64,000 nt of DNA from Roseobacter insulae. Its GTDB lineage: Bacteria > Pseudomonadota > Alphaproteobacteria > Rhodobacterales > Rhodobacteraceae. How positions within the stretch are numbered: the first letter of the stretch is position 1; each line of letters begins with the position of its first letter. Where the stretch lies: the NCBI RefSeq assembly GCF_019375555.1, contig NZ_JAHXDN010000004.1, forward strand, positions 186,001 to 250,000. The letters run 5' to 3'. Positions 51,670 to 59,304 of the stretch are shown here, piece by piece. Under the pieces are notes generated by a model. The model did not search any database. It had not been told where the DNA came from and saw nothing but the letters and a program-made list of their open reading frames with translations. The position numbers were made by a program, and so were the translations under genes.

Positions 51670-52969
51670 CTGCGGACAGATCGAAGTTTTCGCCCGGGAA
51701 GTATTTCGCCAGCCGAACGTCGGCCGCGCGAGCGTGACCTTCCATACCCTCAAGGCGGGAGATACGGGCCGTCGCTTCCGCCACCGCCTTGGACCCGTCG
51801 CGCGTGGCCTGCTGCCACGTGACGATTTTCATGTACTTGTGAACGCTGAGGCCCCCGGTGTAGCTGGCGGCCCCGGACGTCGGCAGAACGTGGTTGGTGC
51901 CGGTTGCCTTGTCGCCGTAAGACACGGTGGTCTCTTCCCCAAGAAAGAGCGAGCCATAGCACGTCAGCCGGTCGAGCCACCAAGGAAGATCCCCGGCCTG
52001 CACCGTCAGGTGCTCAGGTGCGTATTCATCCGAACAGGCCGCCATGTCTTCCCGGTCCGCGCAGACAATCACTTCGGCATAGTCACGCCACGCGGCAAAG
52101 GCGTTGTCGCGGTTCACTTGTGGCAGATCGTCGATCAGGCCCGGCACAAGTTCCATCACCTTTTCGGCCAGCCCGCGATCATCGGTAACCAGCCAGACAG
52201 GCGAGTTGTAGCCGTGCTCGGCCTGGCTGACGAGGTCCGTCGCGACAACATGCGCATCCGCCGAGGCATCAGCCAGAACGAGGCTGTCGGTGGGCCCAGC
52301 GATCATGTCGATACCAACGCGGCCAAACAGAATGCGCTTGGCCTCGGCCACGAACTGATTGCCCGGCCCAACCAGAATATTCGCCTTCGGCAGGCCGAAA
52401 AGGCCGAAAGACATGGCCGCCACGCCTTGCACGCCACCCAGCGCGAGGATCTTGTCCGCGCCGCAGATATGCGCTGCATAAACGATGGCCGGTGCAACGC
52501 CGGTATCGGGCCGCGGCGGCGAACAGGCGGTGATATGGCCACAGCCCGCCACCTTGGCGGTGGTCACGGTCATGATTGCACTGGCAATGTGGCTGTAACG
52601 GCCTCCCGGCACGTAGCAGCCTGCGGCATCCACGGGGATCACCTTCTGCCCGGCGGTGAAACCCGGAACGATTTCCATCTCGACATCCGATACGGTCGAC
52701 TTCTGGATTTCGGCGAAGCGGCGCACGTTGTCGTGGGCAAAGCGGATGTCCGCCTTGAGTTTTTCCGGAACAAGCGCGCAGGCCGCCTCGATCTCCTCTG
52801 CGGTCAGCATGACATTGCCGTCGTATTTGTCGAACTTGGCCGCGTATTCCATCGCCTTCGCATCACCACCCGCTTCAATGTCGTCGAGGATGGATTTCAC
52901 CGTCTCATGCACCTGGGTTGCATCCGATTTGGCGGTGAGGGTCGCTTTTTTCAGGTAGTCGCGTGTCAT
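51662..52969 (-). CDS. hpsN: Sulfopropanediol 3-dehydrogenase HpsN (HisD homologue)
   Basis: 435 aa from ATG 52969, which follows the TRAP large-subunit stop. Histidinol-dehydrogenase fold: VDAAGCYVPGGRYSHIASAIMT, VGPGNQFVAEAKRILFG, IAGPTDSLVLADASAD, QAEHGYNSPVWLVTDD, YAPEHLTVQA and GTNHVLPTSGAASYTGGLSVHKYM. HpsN oxidises (R)-DHPS through the aldehyde to (R)-sulfolactate with NAD. Its TRAP and hpsO/P context argues against true histidine biosynthesis. Confidence 0.92.
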   Translation of the reverse strand: MTRDYLKKATLTAKSDATQVHETVKSILDDIEAGGDAKAMEYAAKFDKYDGNVMLTAEEIEAACALVPEKLKADIRFAHDNVRRFAEIQKSTVSDVEMEIVPGFTAGQKVIPVDAAGCYVPGGRYSHIASAIMTVTTAKVAGCGHITACSPPRPDTGVAPAIVYAAHICGADKILALGGVQGVAAMSFGLFGLPKANILVGPGNQFVAEAKRILFGRVGIDMIAGPTDSLVLADASADAHVVATDLVSQAEHGYNSPVWLVTDDRGLAEKVMELVPGLIDDLPQVNRDNAFAAWRDYAEVIVCADREDMAACSDEYAPEHLTVQAGDLPWWLDRLTCYGSLFLGEETTVSYGDKATGTNHVLPTSGAASYTGGLSVHKYMKIVTWQQATRDGSKAVAEATARISRLEGMEGHARAADVRLAKYFPGENFDLSADG

Positions 52970-52982
52970 TGTAAGGGGCTTC

Positions 52983-54311
52983 CTACTTATAAATATCGGG
53001 CAGTAGTGTTGTCGAGATGGCCGGGACATAGGCGATCAGAAGGACGACAACAAACATGCACAAGACGAAGGGCACGGCTCGGGCCGCGATTTTCAGGATA
53101 CTTTCACCGGTAATACCGGACACCACAAAGAGATTCAGCCCCAGAGGCGGCGTGATGAAACCCACGCCCAGAGCTGTAATCATCATAATGCAGAATTGGA
53201 TCTCATTCATACCGATATTATCGGCAAGTGGTTTCAGGATCGGTGCGAGGATGACGATGTTCGGGGTTGTCTCCATTACACAGCCGGCAGCGATCAGGAT
53301 ACCGATCATCAGCAGGATCAGGAGCCACGGCTCGTCCGTCAGCGAGGTGACGGATGTAACAAAGCCCTGCGGCACGCCCATGATTGCCAGCGCTTCGGCC
53401 AAGGGCGCCGAGAAGGCGATGATTGGCAGGATCACGCCATTCACCTTGGCAGAGCTGACCAGCATGGCCGGGAAATCCGCCAGCGACAGGGTACGCAGGA
53501 TGAACCCCATCGCGATGGTCACAACAACGGCGGTCGCACCCGCTTCTGTCGGCGTCAGGCGCCCAGAGAAGATGCCGTAGAAGATGATGCCGGGCACGAT
53601 GAAGGCATACCAGCCCGATTTCAGGGACCGGCCCAGATTGGCGAACCATTCGCCCGCCGTCATCATGCCGCCGCCTTCATAGTTGTAGATGCGGTTCACG
53701 ATCAGGTTGGTGATCAGGATCGAAAGCAAGATGGCAAGACCCGGGATCAGCGCGGCAAGAAACAGGGTCGAGGCCGATATGCCCAACACCAGACCAATGA
53801 TGATATAGGCGATCGACGGAGGGATAAGGATGCCGGTGCAGGCACCCGCCGCAACCAGCGCGCAGGCGTAGGGTCGCGGGTACCCGCTTTCGACCAGGCG
53901 GTCGATTGTCATGCGACCGACGGCTGCGGCCCCTGCCGCGTCAGACCCGGAGATTGCCGCGAACATGCCGCAGACCAATACCGTGGCCGAACCAAATCCG
54001 CCCTTGGCGAAACAGGTGAGCGCTTCGGCCACATCCAGAAATTTTCGCGACAACCCGGTGCGCACCAGCACGTCACCCGTCAGGATAAAGAGCGGTACAG
54101 CAGTCAGCGCGAAAGCATCAATGCCCGCAAAGAGGCTTTCGCCTACAAGGCTGAGAGGCAGATCGCCCGACATGAAGAGCATTGTGATGGCGGCAACACC
54201 GATGGCAGCCCACACGGGCACCGCCAGTGCGATGAGAGCCACGAACAATATGACGGGCAGATAGAAATCCCACCCCAGTTCAACTGTTTGATTAACTGTA
54301 TTCCAAAGCAT
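52983..54311 (-). CDS. hpsM: TRAP transporter large permease (DctM type), HpsM
   Basis: 442 aa, about 12 membrane segments. TRAP-M features: TAVPLFILTGDVLVRTGLSRKFLDVAEAL, GMFAAISGSDAAGAAAVGRMTI, YACALVAAGACTGILIPPSIAYIIIGLVLG, GFITPPLGLNLFVVSGITGES. Forms the Na+-driven DHPS import channel with the small subunit. 12 bases from the small subunit gene. Confidence 0.93.
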   Translation of the reverse strand: MLWNTVNQTVELGWDFYLPVILFVALIALAVPVWAAIGVAAITMLFMSGDLPLSLVGESLFAGIDAFALTAVPLFILTGDVLVRTGLSRKFLDVAEALTCFAKGGFGSATVLVCGMFAAISGSDAAGAAAVGRMTIDRLVESGYPRPYACALVAAGACTGILIPPSIAYIIIGLVLGISASTLFLAALIPGLAILLSILITNLIVNRIYNYEGGGMMTAGEWFANLGRSLKSGWYAFIVPGIIFYGIFSGRLTPTEAGATAVVVTIAMGFILRTLSLADFPAMLVSSAKVNGVILPIIAFSAPLAEALAIMGVPQGFVTSVTSLTDEPWLLILLMIGILIAAGCVMETTPNIVILAPILKPLADNIGMNEIQFCIMMITALGVGFITPPLGLNLFVVSGITGESILKIAARAVPFVLCMFVVVLLIAYVPAISTTLLPDIYK

Positions 54312-54322
54312 TTCAGGTATCC

Positions 54323-54835
54323 TTAATCAAACAGCTTGTCGCCCTCAAAAACGGGCTTGCCGTCGATGAGGGATCTTAAATCGCGCCGGAAAGACTGCAG
54401 CAGCCGCCAGATCATCAGCGCAAAGCCAGCAGGGACGGCCATCAGGAACCAGACCTTGGAAACACGCAGCCCGTCGGTGACGGAGCCAAATTTGGCGGAG
54501 ACATGCACCGCTTCGTAGGACCAGTAGAGTGCGATGACGGCGACAAAGAACATCACCATGTCGCCAAAGATGTAAAGCAGCGCCTTGGGGCGCGGTCCGA
54601 GGTAGTGCATCAGAACATCGATGCGGATGTGGGCGCGCTCCTTTACGGCTGCGGCAGCGCCGATCCATGCCAGATAGATGAAGGAATACCGAACGATCTC
54701 TTCGCCCCAGATCGACGAGTAGGCAAACAGCTCTCGTCGCAGCACTTCGATCGCCATCGTGATGACCAACATCACGTAGAAGACCAACAGCAGCCAGCGC
54801 TCGGCGTCGCGGTCAATTGTTTTCAGTATTCCCAT
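54323..54835 (-). CDS. hpsL: TRAP transporter small permease (DctQ type), HpsL
   Basis: 170 aa from ATG 54835 with GGAG eight bases upstream (an in-frame ATG at 54862 lacks a good site). Four membrane segments: LLLVFYVMLVITMAIEVLRR, EIVRYSFIYLAWIGAAAAVKERAHIRIDVL (DctQ signature). Pairs with HpsM. Confidence 0.92.
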   Translation of the reverse strand: MGILKTIDRDAERWLLLVFYVMLVITMAIEVLRRELFAYSSIWGEEIVRYSFIYLAWIGAAAAVKERAHIRIDVLMHYLGPRPKALLYIFGDMVMFFVAVIALYWSYEAVHVSAKFGSVTDGLRVSKVWFLMAVPAGFALMIWRLLQSFRRDLRSLIDGKPVFEGDKLFD

Positions 54836-54949
54836 CTCTTTCGCTCCGGAACCCGGCATCATGATACCGCCCGGCCGAAACCGGCCGGTGGCGTGTGATG
54901 CAATTTGAGGAAAGGCCGGACGTCGACAACCGACGTCCGGCAGATCAGA

Positions 54950-56098
54950 TTATGCGTCGTGTACGTAGTATTTGCCTTGCGTGCTCGCAGCTTCCTCGAG
55001 TTTGGCGAAGGCATCCATCGACCCGGCGAGGTCTTTCTTGAACTCGTCCCACTCGGGCCGCTGGTAACCGCCCGCGGCCTGCCACTCGCCCAGCTGGTCG
55101 TCGCTGAGGCTGTGGAATTCAACACCGGCCTTGGCCAGCTCCGCCATGGCGTAGGCCCGGGCTGACGGCACCTTGGACAGGTTCTGGTGCGCGGTCATCT
55201 CCGCCCCCCACATGATGCCTTCCTGCACGTCGGCCGGCATCGAGTTGAACCATTCGAGGTTGCACGAATAAACCTGGCTGTCGGGGACCGCCTGTGTGAA
55301 GGTCACATGGCTCAGGATATCCTTGAAACCGAAGACAAAGAGCGCACCCACGGATGGATCGAGCGCATCCGCTACCCCTTGCTTGATGGCAGAGGGCGTT
55401 TCACCCCAGGCGACCGGTGTCGGGTTCGCGCCGACCATGCGATAGTACTGCTGCAACATCTTGGAACCGGGTACGCGGAATTTGATTCCAGAGAGGTCCG
55501 ACGGGCTGAGAACAGCACCGGCGCCACCCTTGCGCACAGCGACAACACGGGGATCGATATTCACGTAGAACAGGGCCTTGAAACCCGCGGCCTCGATCTT
55601 GGGATGGACTTCGCTGTTCCAGTGGTCGGAGTTGACAAGGTTCGTGAAACGCTGGTTGGAGCCACACAGGTAGGGCATGTTGATCAGGTCAACGGTCGAT
55701 GCGAACGGAGCGAAGTTGGACAGCGAGTGCTGCGCCGCCTGAATCGTCCCACCCTGCACTTTCTGCACAAGCGAGCCACCTGCGCCCAACTGGCCACCCG
55801 GTGCCAGCTTGACATAGACTTTGCCACTCGTGGCGTTCTGAATGTTTTCCTTGAGATCCAGCTGCATGATCGGGTAGCTGCGTGACGCACCCAGCACGTA
55901 GGCCGTGGCAATCGTCATCACGTGGTCTGCGGCCTTTTCGCGCTCGCGCTCTTCATTCGCGGTCTGCGCGGCAGCTTCAGACGACCAAAGAACGCCGCCT
56001 GCACCCGCGACAACAGCCGCCGTAAATGCGCCGCTGGCACTCAGCTTAAGGAAGTTGCGGCGCTCGGCAGAGGCAAGCTCGCGTTTCTCATTATCCAT
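54950..56098 (-). CDS. hpsK: TRAP substrate-binding protein (DctP family), HpsK
   Basis: 382 aa. Twin-arginine-like leader (ERRNFLKLSASGAFTAAVV). The DctP domain covers residues about 75-340: KVYVKLAPGGQLGAGGSLVQKVQGGTIQ, GFKALFYVNIDPRVVAVRKG, LSGIKFRVPGSKMLQQYYRMVGANPTPVAWGET. Arg at GIKFRVPG is the carboxylate/sulfonate-anchoring Arg of the family. Predicted to bind DHPS. Confidence 0.92.
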   Translation of the reverse strand: MDNEKRELASAERRNFLKLSASGAFTAAVVAGAGGVLWSSEAAAQTANEEREREKAADHVMTIATAYVLGASRSYPIMQLDLKENIQNATSGKVYVKLAPGGQLGAGGSLVQKVQGGTIQAAQHSLSNFAPFASTVDLINMPYLCGSNQRFTNLVNSDHWNSEVHPKIEAAGFKALFYVNIDPRVVAVRKGGAGAVLSPSDLSGIKFRVPGSKMLQQYYRMVGANPTPVAWGETPSAIKQGVADALDPSVGALFVFGFKDILSHVTFTQAVPDSQVYSCNLEWFNSMPADVQEGIMWGAEMTAHQNLSKVPSARAYAMAELAKAGVEFHSLSDDQLGEWQAAGGYQRPEWDEFKKDLAGSMDAFAKLEEAASTQGKYYVHDA

Positions 56099-56123
56099 TC
56101 AGTAATCCTCCCGGTGGGTAAAT

Positions 56124-56309
56124 TTAGCTGCCGTTCTTGTTGTCGCGGTCAGCTTCTCTTTTCAGAATCGCAACAACGAACAGGATCGCGGCCACGAACA
56201 GAACCAACATTTCACCTACGTCACCCAGAAATGCGCTGCCTGCAAATGCGCCCAGAACAACGTTTGCAAAGTAGATCACAAAGACGACGATGGAAGCTGC
56301 AAGAAACAT
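56124..56309 (-). CDS. Small membrane protein at the head of the DHPS operon
   Basis: 61 aa. Two hydrophobic segments (MFLAASIVVFVIYFANVVLGAFA and MLVLFVAAILFVVAIL) end in a charged tail KREADRDNKNGS. Lies between the LacI double operator and hpsK, 25 bases upstream of hpsK, so it should be its first co-transcribed gene. Function unknown; small membrane proteins of this shape occur ahead of some TRAP gene sets. Confidence 0.7.
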   Translation of the reverse strand: MFLAASIVVFVIYFANVVLGAFAGSAFLGDVGEMLVLFVAAILFVVAILKREADRDNKNGS

Positions 56310-56345
56310 GGCCGGGTCCTCCCGAGGCGGTCGATTCTGACCTTA

Positions 56346-56382
56346 GTGTAAACGCTTACATTTTAAATGCAAGCGTTTACAC
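56346..56382. promoter_or_regulatory. Double LacI-family operator in an extended palindrome
   Basis: GTGTAAACGCTTACA (56346-56360) and TGCAAGCGTTTACAC (56368-56382) are inverted copies with one mismatch, separated by TTTTAAA. Each arm is itself a LacI-type palindrome around the central CG. It lies 36 bases before the leftward operon start and 82 before the rightward lacI start. Confidence 0.85.
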
Positions 56383-56464
56383 TTGATGTGCCGCCGTTAT
56401 CCTTTAGTTTCAGCGGCAAGCCCTTTACTAAGCAACTGAGCACAAATCGAAATATAGGTTCGGA

Positions 56465-57496
56465 ATGACAGACACCGCCGCCCCTCCCACATTGGACGAC
56501 GTTGCACGCCTTGCTCGTGTTTCGACGGCAACGGTGTCACGGTGCATCAACAGCCCTGACCGGGTCGCCGCTTCAACCCGCGCCCGCGTGGAAACCGCAA
56601 TAAAAACATTGGGCTACACGCCAAATTTCGCCGCGCGTTTCATGGCCGCCAAGAGGACGTTCACGATCGGCGCGATCATACCCACCATGGAAAACGCGAT
56701 CTTCGCCCGCGGTCTGCAGGCTTTTCAGGAAGAGCTGCACCAGCGTGGGTACACCCTGCTGGTTTCTAGTTCTGCATATAAGGCGGAAGCTGAAGAAGAG
56801 CAGATCCGAACCCTTGTCGCACGTGGGGCAGATGGGCTCTTGCTGATCGGACATGACCGTGATCCGCAGATTTACGATTATCTGGCGCAACAGCACGTAC
56901 CGGTCCTGGTGGCATGGTCTTACAGTGAAACAGCGCGTGTCCCCTCGATCGGCTTTGACAACCGCGCGGCCATGCGCAGTCTGGCCGAACGCATGATCGC
57001 CCTTGGGCACAAACGGATCGCCATGATCTCGGGGATCAGCGAGCAGAATGACAGGGCCCGATTGCGTATTGAGGGCGTCAAGGATGCCATGGCGGCGCAT
57101 GGGCTTGATCCGGAACGGCTGGCCCCGGTGGAGCTGCCGTATGATGTACACAGCGGGGCGGCTGCATTTGTGGACCTCATGTCGCATAGTCCGCGCCCCA
57201 GCCTCGTCCTGTGCGGAAACGACGTCCTGGCAGTCGGCGCGCTGCGCGGGGCACACCAGCTGGGACTCAAGGTCCCAGAAGACGTTTCCATCACCGGCTT
57301 CGACGACATCGAATTGGCCCAGGTTGTCACACCTGAACTGACAACGGTGCATGTCCCCCATCGCGAGATGGGACGAAAGGCAGCTCAGGAACTTGTCGGC
57401 ATGGTGGAGGAAAAACGCCAGGGTGTGTCCGAGAAACTGGAAACAACCATCATGGAGCGTTCTTCGGTGAGCATCCTTCGGGATCAATCCGAGTAA
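56465..57496 (+). CDS. LacI-family transcriptional regulator of the DHPS operon
   Basis: 343 aa. HTH residues 8-60 (TLDDVARLARVSTATVSRCINSPDRVAASTRARV) and periplasmic-binding-protein-like effector domain: GAIIPTMENAIFARGLQAFQEEL, GVKDAMAAHGLDPERL, VSITGFDDIELAQVVTPELTTVHVPHREMG. Divergent from hps; the double operator sits between. Effector likely DHPS or an early product such as sulfolactate (inference). Confidence 0.92.
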   Translation: MTDTAAPPTLDDVARLARVSTATVSRCINSPDRVAASTRARVETAIKTLGYTPNFAARFMAAKRTFTIGAIIPTMENAIFARGLQAFQEELHQRGYTLLVSSSAYKAEAEEEQIRTLVARGADGLLLIGHDRDPQIYDYLAQQHVPVLVAWSYSETARVPSIGFDNRAAMRSLAERMIALGHKRIAMISGISEQNDRARLRIEGVKDAMAAHGLDPERLAPVELPYDVHSGAAAFVDLMSHSPRPSLVLCGNDVLAVGALRGAHQLGLKVPEDVSITGFDDIELAQVVTPELTTVHVPHREMGRKAAQELVGMVEEKRQGVSEKLETTIMERSSVSILRDQSE

Positions 57497-58061
57497 TATG
57501 CTCCGGCAGTAAGTCATCACGCTTGCTGACAGAACCGCCGGGCACCGGGACATAAGCGGGTGGTATGCGTGTCATTCAATCTTTGTCCATCGGCGCAAAG
57601 CTCGGTCACGGAGCGCCGGGCCCAGACCCCGGGCTGCGCGACACGCACTTTCCGCTGGGCCGTTATCATCATTTAAAGGGCTCTTCATAAAGCGATAGAC
57701 GTCTGGCCAACAACGGACGGCAGATAGTCTGGTTCCTCGAAAGCCTACTTGCAAGCAGGGTCGAAAATGCGGGCTGATATCACCGCGTATCATGACGCTC
57801 TCGCCCGGCTGCTTTCGGATCGCTCACATCATGCCATCTTGGGGTATTGGCGCGACCTGTGGACATCGCGATGCCCTTCAATGATGGAAATATCGTTGGG
57901 TGGACACCATCGAGAGGCTCAACTTGGCGAGTTGGCCTTGCCCCCCATAGTGGATTGTATGACAGGGGAAACTCGCGCACAAACGCAGGTTGAAACGTTG
58001 GGGAGTTTATTCCCGTCCCAGTCTGTGATTTACGAAGATGGAAAACTTGAGGACCACGAAG
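57497..58061. other. Intergenic region, no gene recognised
   Basis: 565 bases with no domain-bearing frame. A 109-codon open frame at 57749-58078 lacks a recognised family and runs into the H-NS gene in another frame. The 3' part must contain the promoter of the H-NS-like gene. Confidence 0.5.
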
Positions 58062-58403
58062 ATGAAGTTCGATCTTAAAACCATGTCGCGAAAGCAACTC
58101 GAAAAGCTCCGCTCCGACGTCGATGCCGCCCTTGAAAAAACGATCGAAAGAGAACGAAAAGCAGCGCGCATTGCCGTCGAGAAAGCGGCAAAGGCACACG
58201 GCTTCACCCTCGCGGAAATCGCAGCAGATGCAAAACCCGCCAAGACAAAGCGTAAGGTTTCAACGAAAGCCAAGGCGACGTCCCCTGCGAAATATGCGAA
58301 CCCCGAGGACAAGTCTCAGACCTGGAGCGGCAAGGGACGCCAGCCGGTTTGGTTCAAGACGGCACTCGCATCCGGAAAAAAAGCCGAGCAACTGTTGATC
58401 TGA
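58062..58403 (+). CDS. H-NS family histone-like nucleoid protein
   Basis: 113 aa from ATG 58062. N-terminal oligomerisation helix with many Lys/Glu/Arg (LKTMSRKQLEKLRSDVDAALEKTIERERKAARIAVEKAA). The C-terminal DNA-binding motif is TWSGKGRQPVWFKTAL with the preceding YANPEDKSQ, as in HvrA/Spb-type alphaproteobacterial H-NS. Silences AT-rich or transferred DNA and tunes light- or redox-controlled genes in Rhodobacter. Stands alone. Confidence 0.92.
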   Translation: MKFDLKTMSRKQLEKLRSDVDAALEKTIERERKAARIAVEKAAKAHGFTLAEIAADAKPAKTKRKVSTKAKATSPAKYANPEDKSQTWSGKGRQPVWFKTALASGKKAEQLLI

Positions 58404-58706
58404 GGATCGGCGGCCCAAGCGGCCCTCCGCGACTCTATTCTTCGCAGTTCCGCAGCGTTCGCATTGCTGCTAATCGTGCATCGCCGATCGGCGAGTGCGA
58501 GTCTTTATTGGGTGAGAGTGCGGCTTTCCACATCTGCGGCTGCGTGTGAAGTTGTCGATGGAAATGACGTGCCGACGGCGGGCCGTGACGGTCTTGCACG
58601 CGAACCGGCGCATTAAAACCGGTGAAGTCGCTGCTGCTGCTTGGGCAAGTCGCGGTTATTGGACCTGCGCGACCTGAAGCAGTTTCCGGGCACGCCACAG
58701 GCTCAT
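58404..58706. other. Intergenic region with a 14-bp palindrome
   Basis: No gene recognised in 303 bases. TCGCCGATCGGCGA at 58481-58494 is a perfect palindrome. The base composition and short open frames look like decayed or non-coding sequence. Confidence 0.45.
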
Positions 58707-59081
58707 TCAATAGCCCATCGGCGACCGCCCCAGCAGACGCAAAGCCATGTTTCGCCCGGCGCGGAGCACCGGATACAGCAGGCGGGACCGAGCCTCGTTT
58801 CGGAAAACGGCATATGTAAAACGGTTAAAGAGACCGGACCGGGAACTCATCAGGGCCAGACGGTGCAGGCTATCCGCGCCATGAAAAAAAGCGCCATCCA
58901 TGTGCAGGACGAACCCTTCGTCCAACTGGTAACCGAGGTCCCGCACATGCGCCACCTCCGGGCCGCCGTCCCGGGCATTGATAAGGCGAAGCTCACCCAT
59001 CACCGCCCGCAGACGGGCCATGCGAACGTATTGTGTGCAAAACGGACACTCGCCATCATAGATCAGATATGCGTCGCTCAC
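58707..59081 (-). CDS. DCC-family (DUF393) thiol-disulfide protein
   Basis: 124 aa from GTG 59081 (GGGAG upstream); a GTG at 59132 is also open. Core motif LIYDGECPFCTQYVRMARL gives the D-x2-C-x2-C of the family, followed by GFVLHMDGAFFHGADSLHRLALM and the C-terminal NRFTYAVFRNEARSRLLYPVLRAGRN. DCC proteins are thioredoxin-like and of unclear role. Divergent from an HTTM-like membrane protein, a combination seen in other genomes. Confidence 0.85.
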   Translation of the reverse strand: MSDAYLIYDGECPFCTQYVRMARLRAVMGELRLINARDGGPEVAHVRDLGYQLDEGFVLHMDGAFFHGADSLHRLALMSSRSGLFNRFTYAVFRNEARSRLLYPVLRAGRNMALRLLGRSPMGY

Positions 59082-59304
59082 TGCGGGCTCCCATACGGGC
59101 AAGGGGCAAAACACGCGGCCCCGGGTTCGCACTCAAGATAGGTCACCGAAGGCCTCAGGTGAAGGGACCGGAGGCCGGGCGGTGACTTTACCACCGGCAA
59201 ACTGTCCTCTGTCCGCATGCTGCGCGTTGGCGAGACAGATAAAACCCTGCTAACGTTCCAACTGTCTGCGGTTGCAATGCGTCACCGTTGTGCGGGGAGA
59301 TTAA

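Noticed and set aside
51662..52969. Histidinol dehydrogenase (hisD) for histidine biosynthesis
   Set aside because: Fold matches HisD, but the TRAP transporter, two C2 dehydrogenases and comDE point to HpsN. No his genes nearby.
53196..54326. A 376-codon open frame opposite the TRAP large permease
   Set aside because: Composition (Gln/His/Arg-rich) is that of a shadow of a hydrophobic gene.
57749..58078. A 109-codon open frame upstream of the H-NS-like gene
   Set aside because: No family, and its 3' end overlaps the H-NS start in another frame. Not supported as a gene.
58404..58706. Insertion-sequence remnant
   Set aside because: A palindrome and odd composition were seen, but no terminal inverted repeats, target duplication or transposase fragment could be shown.
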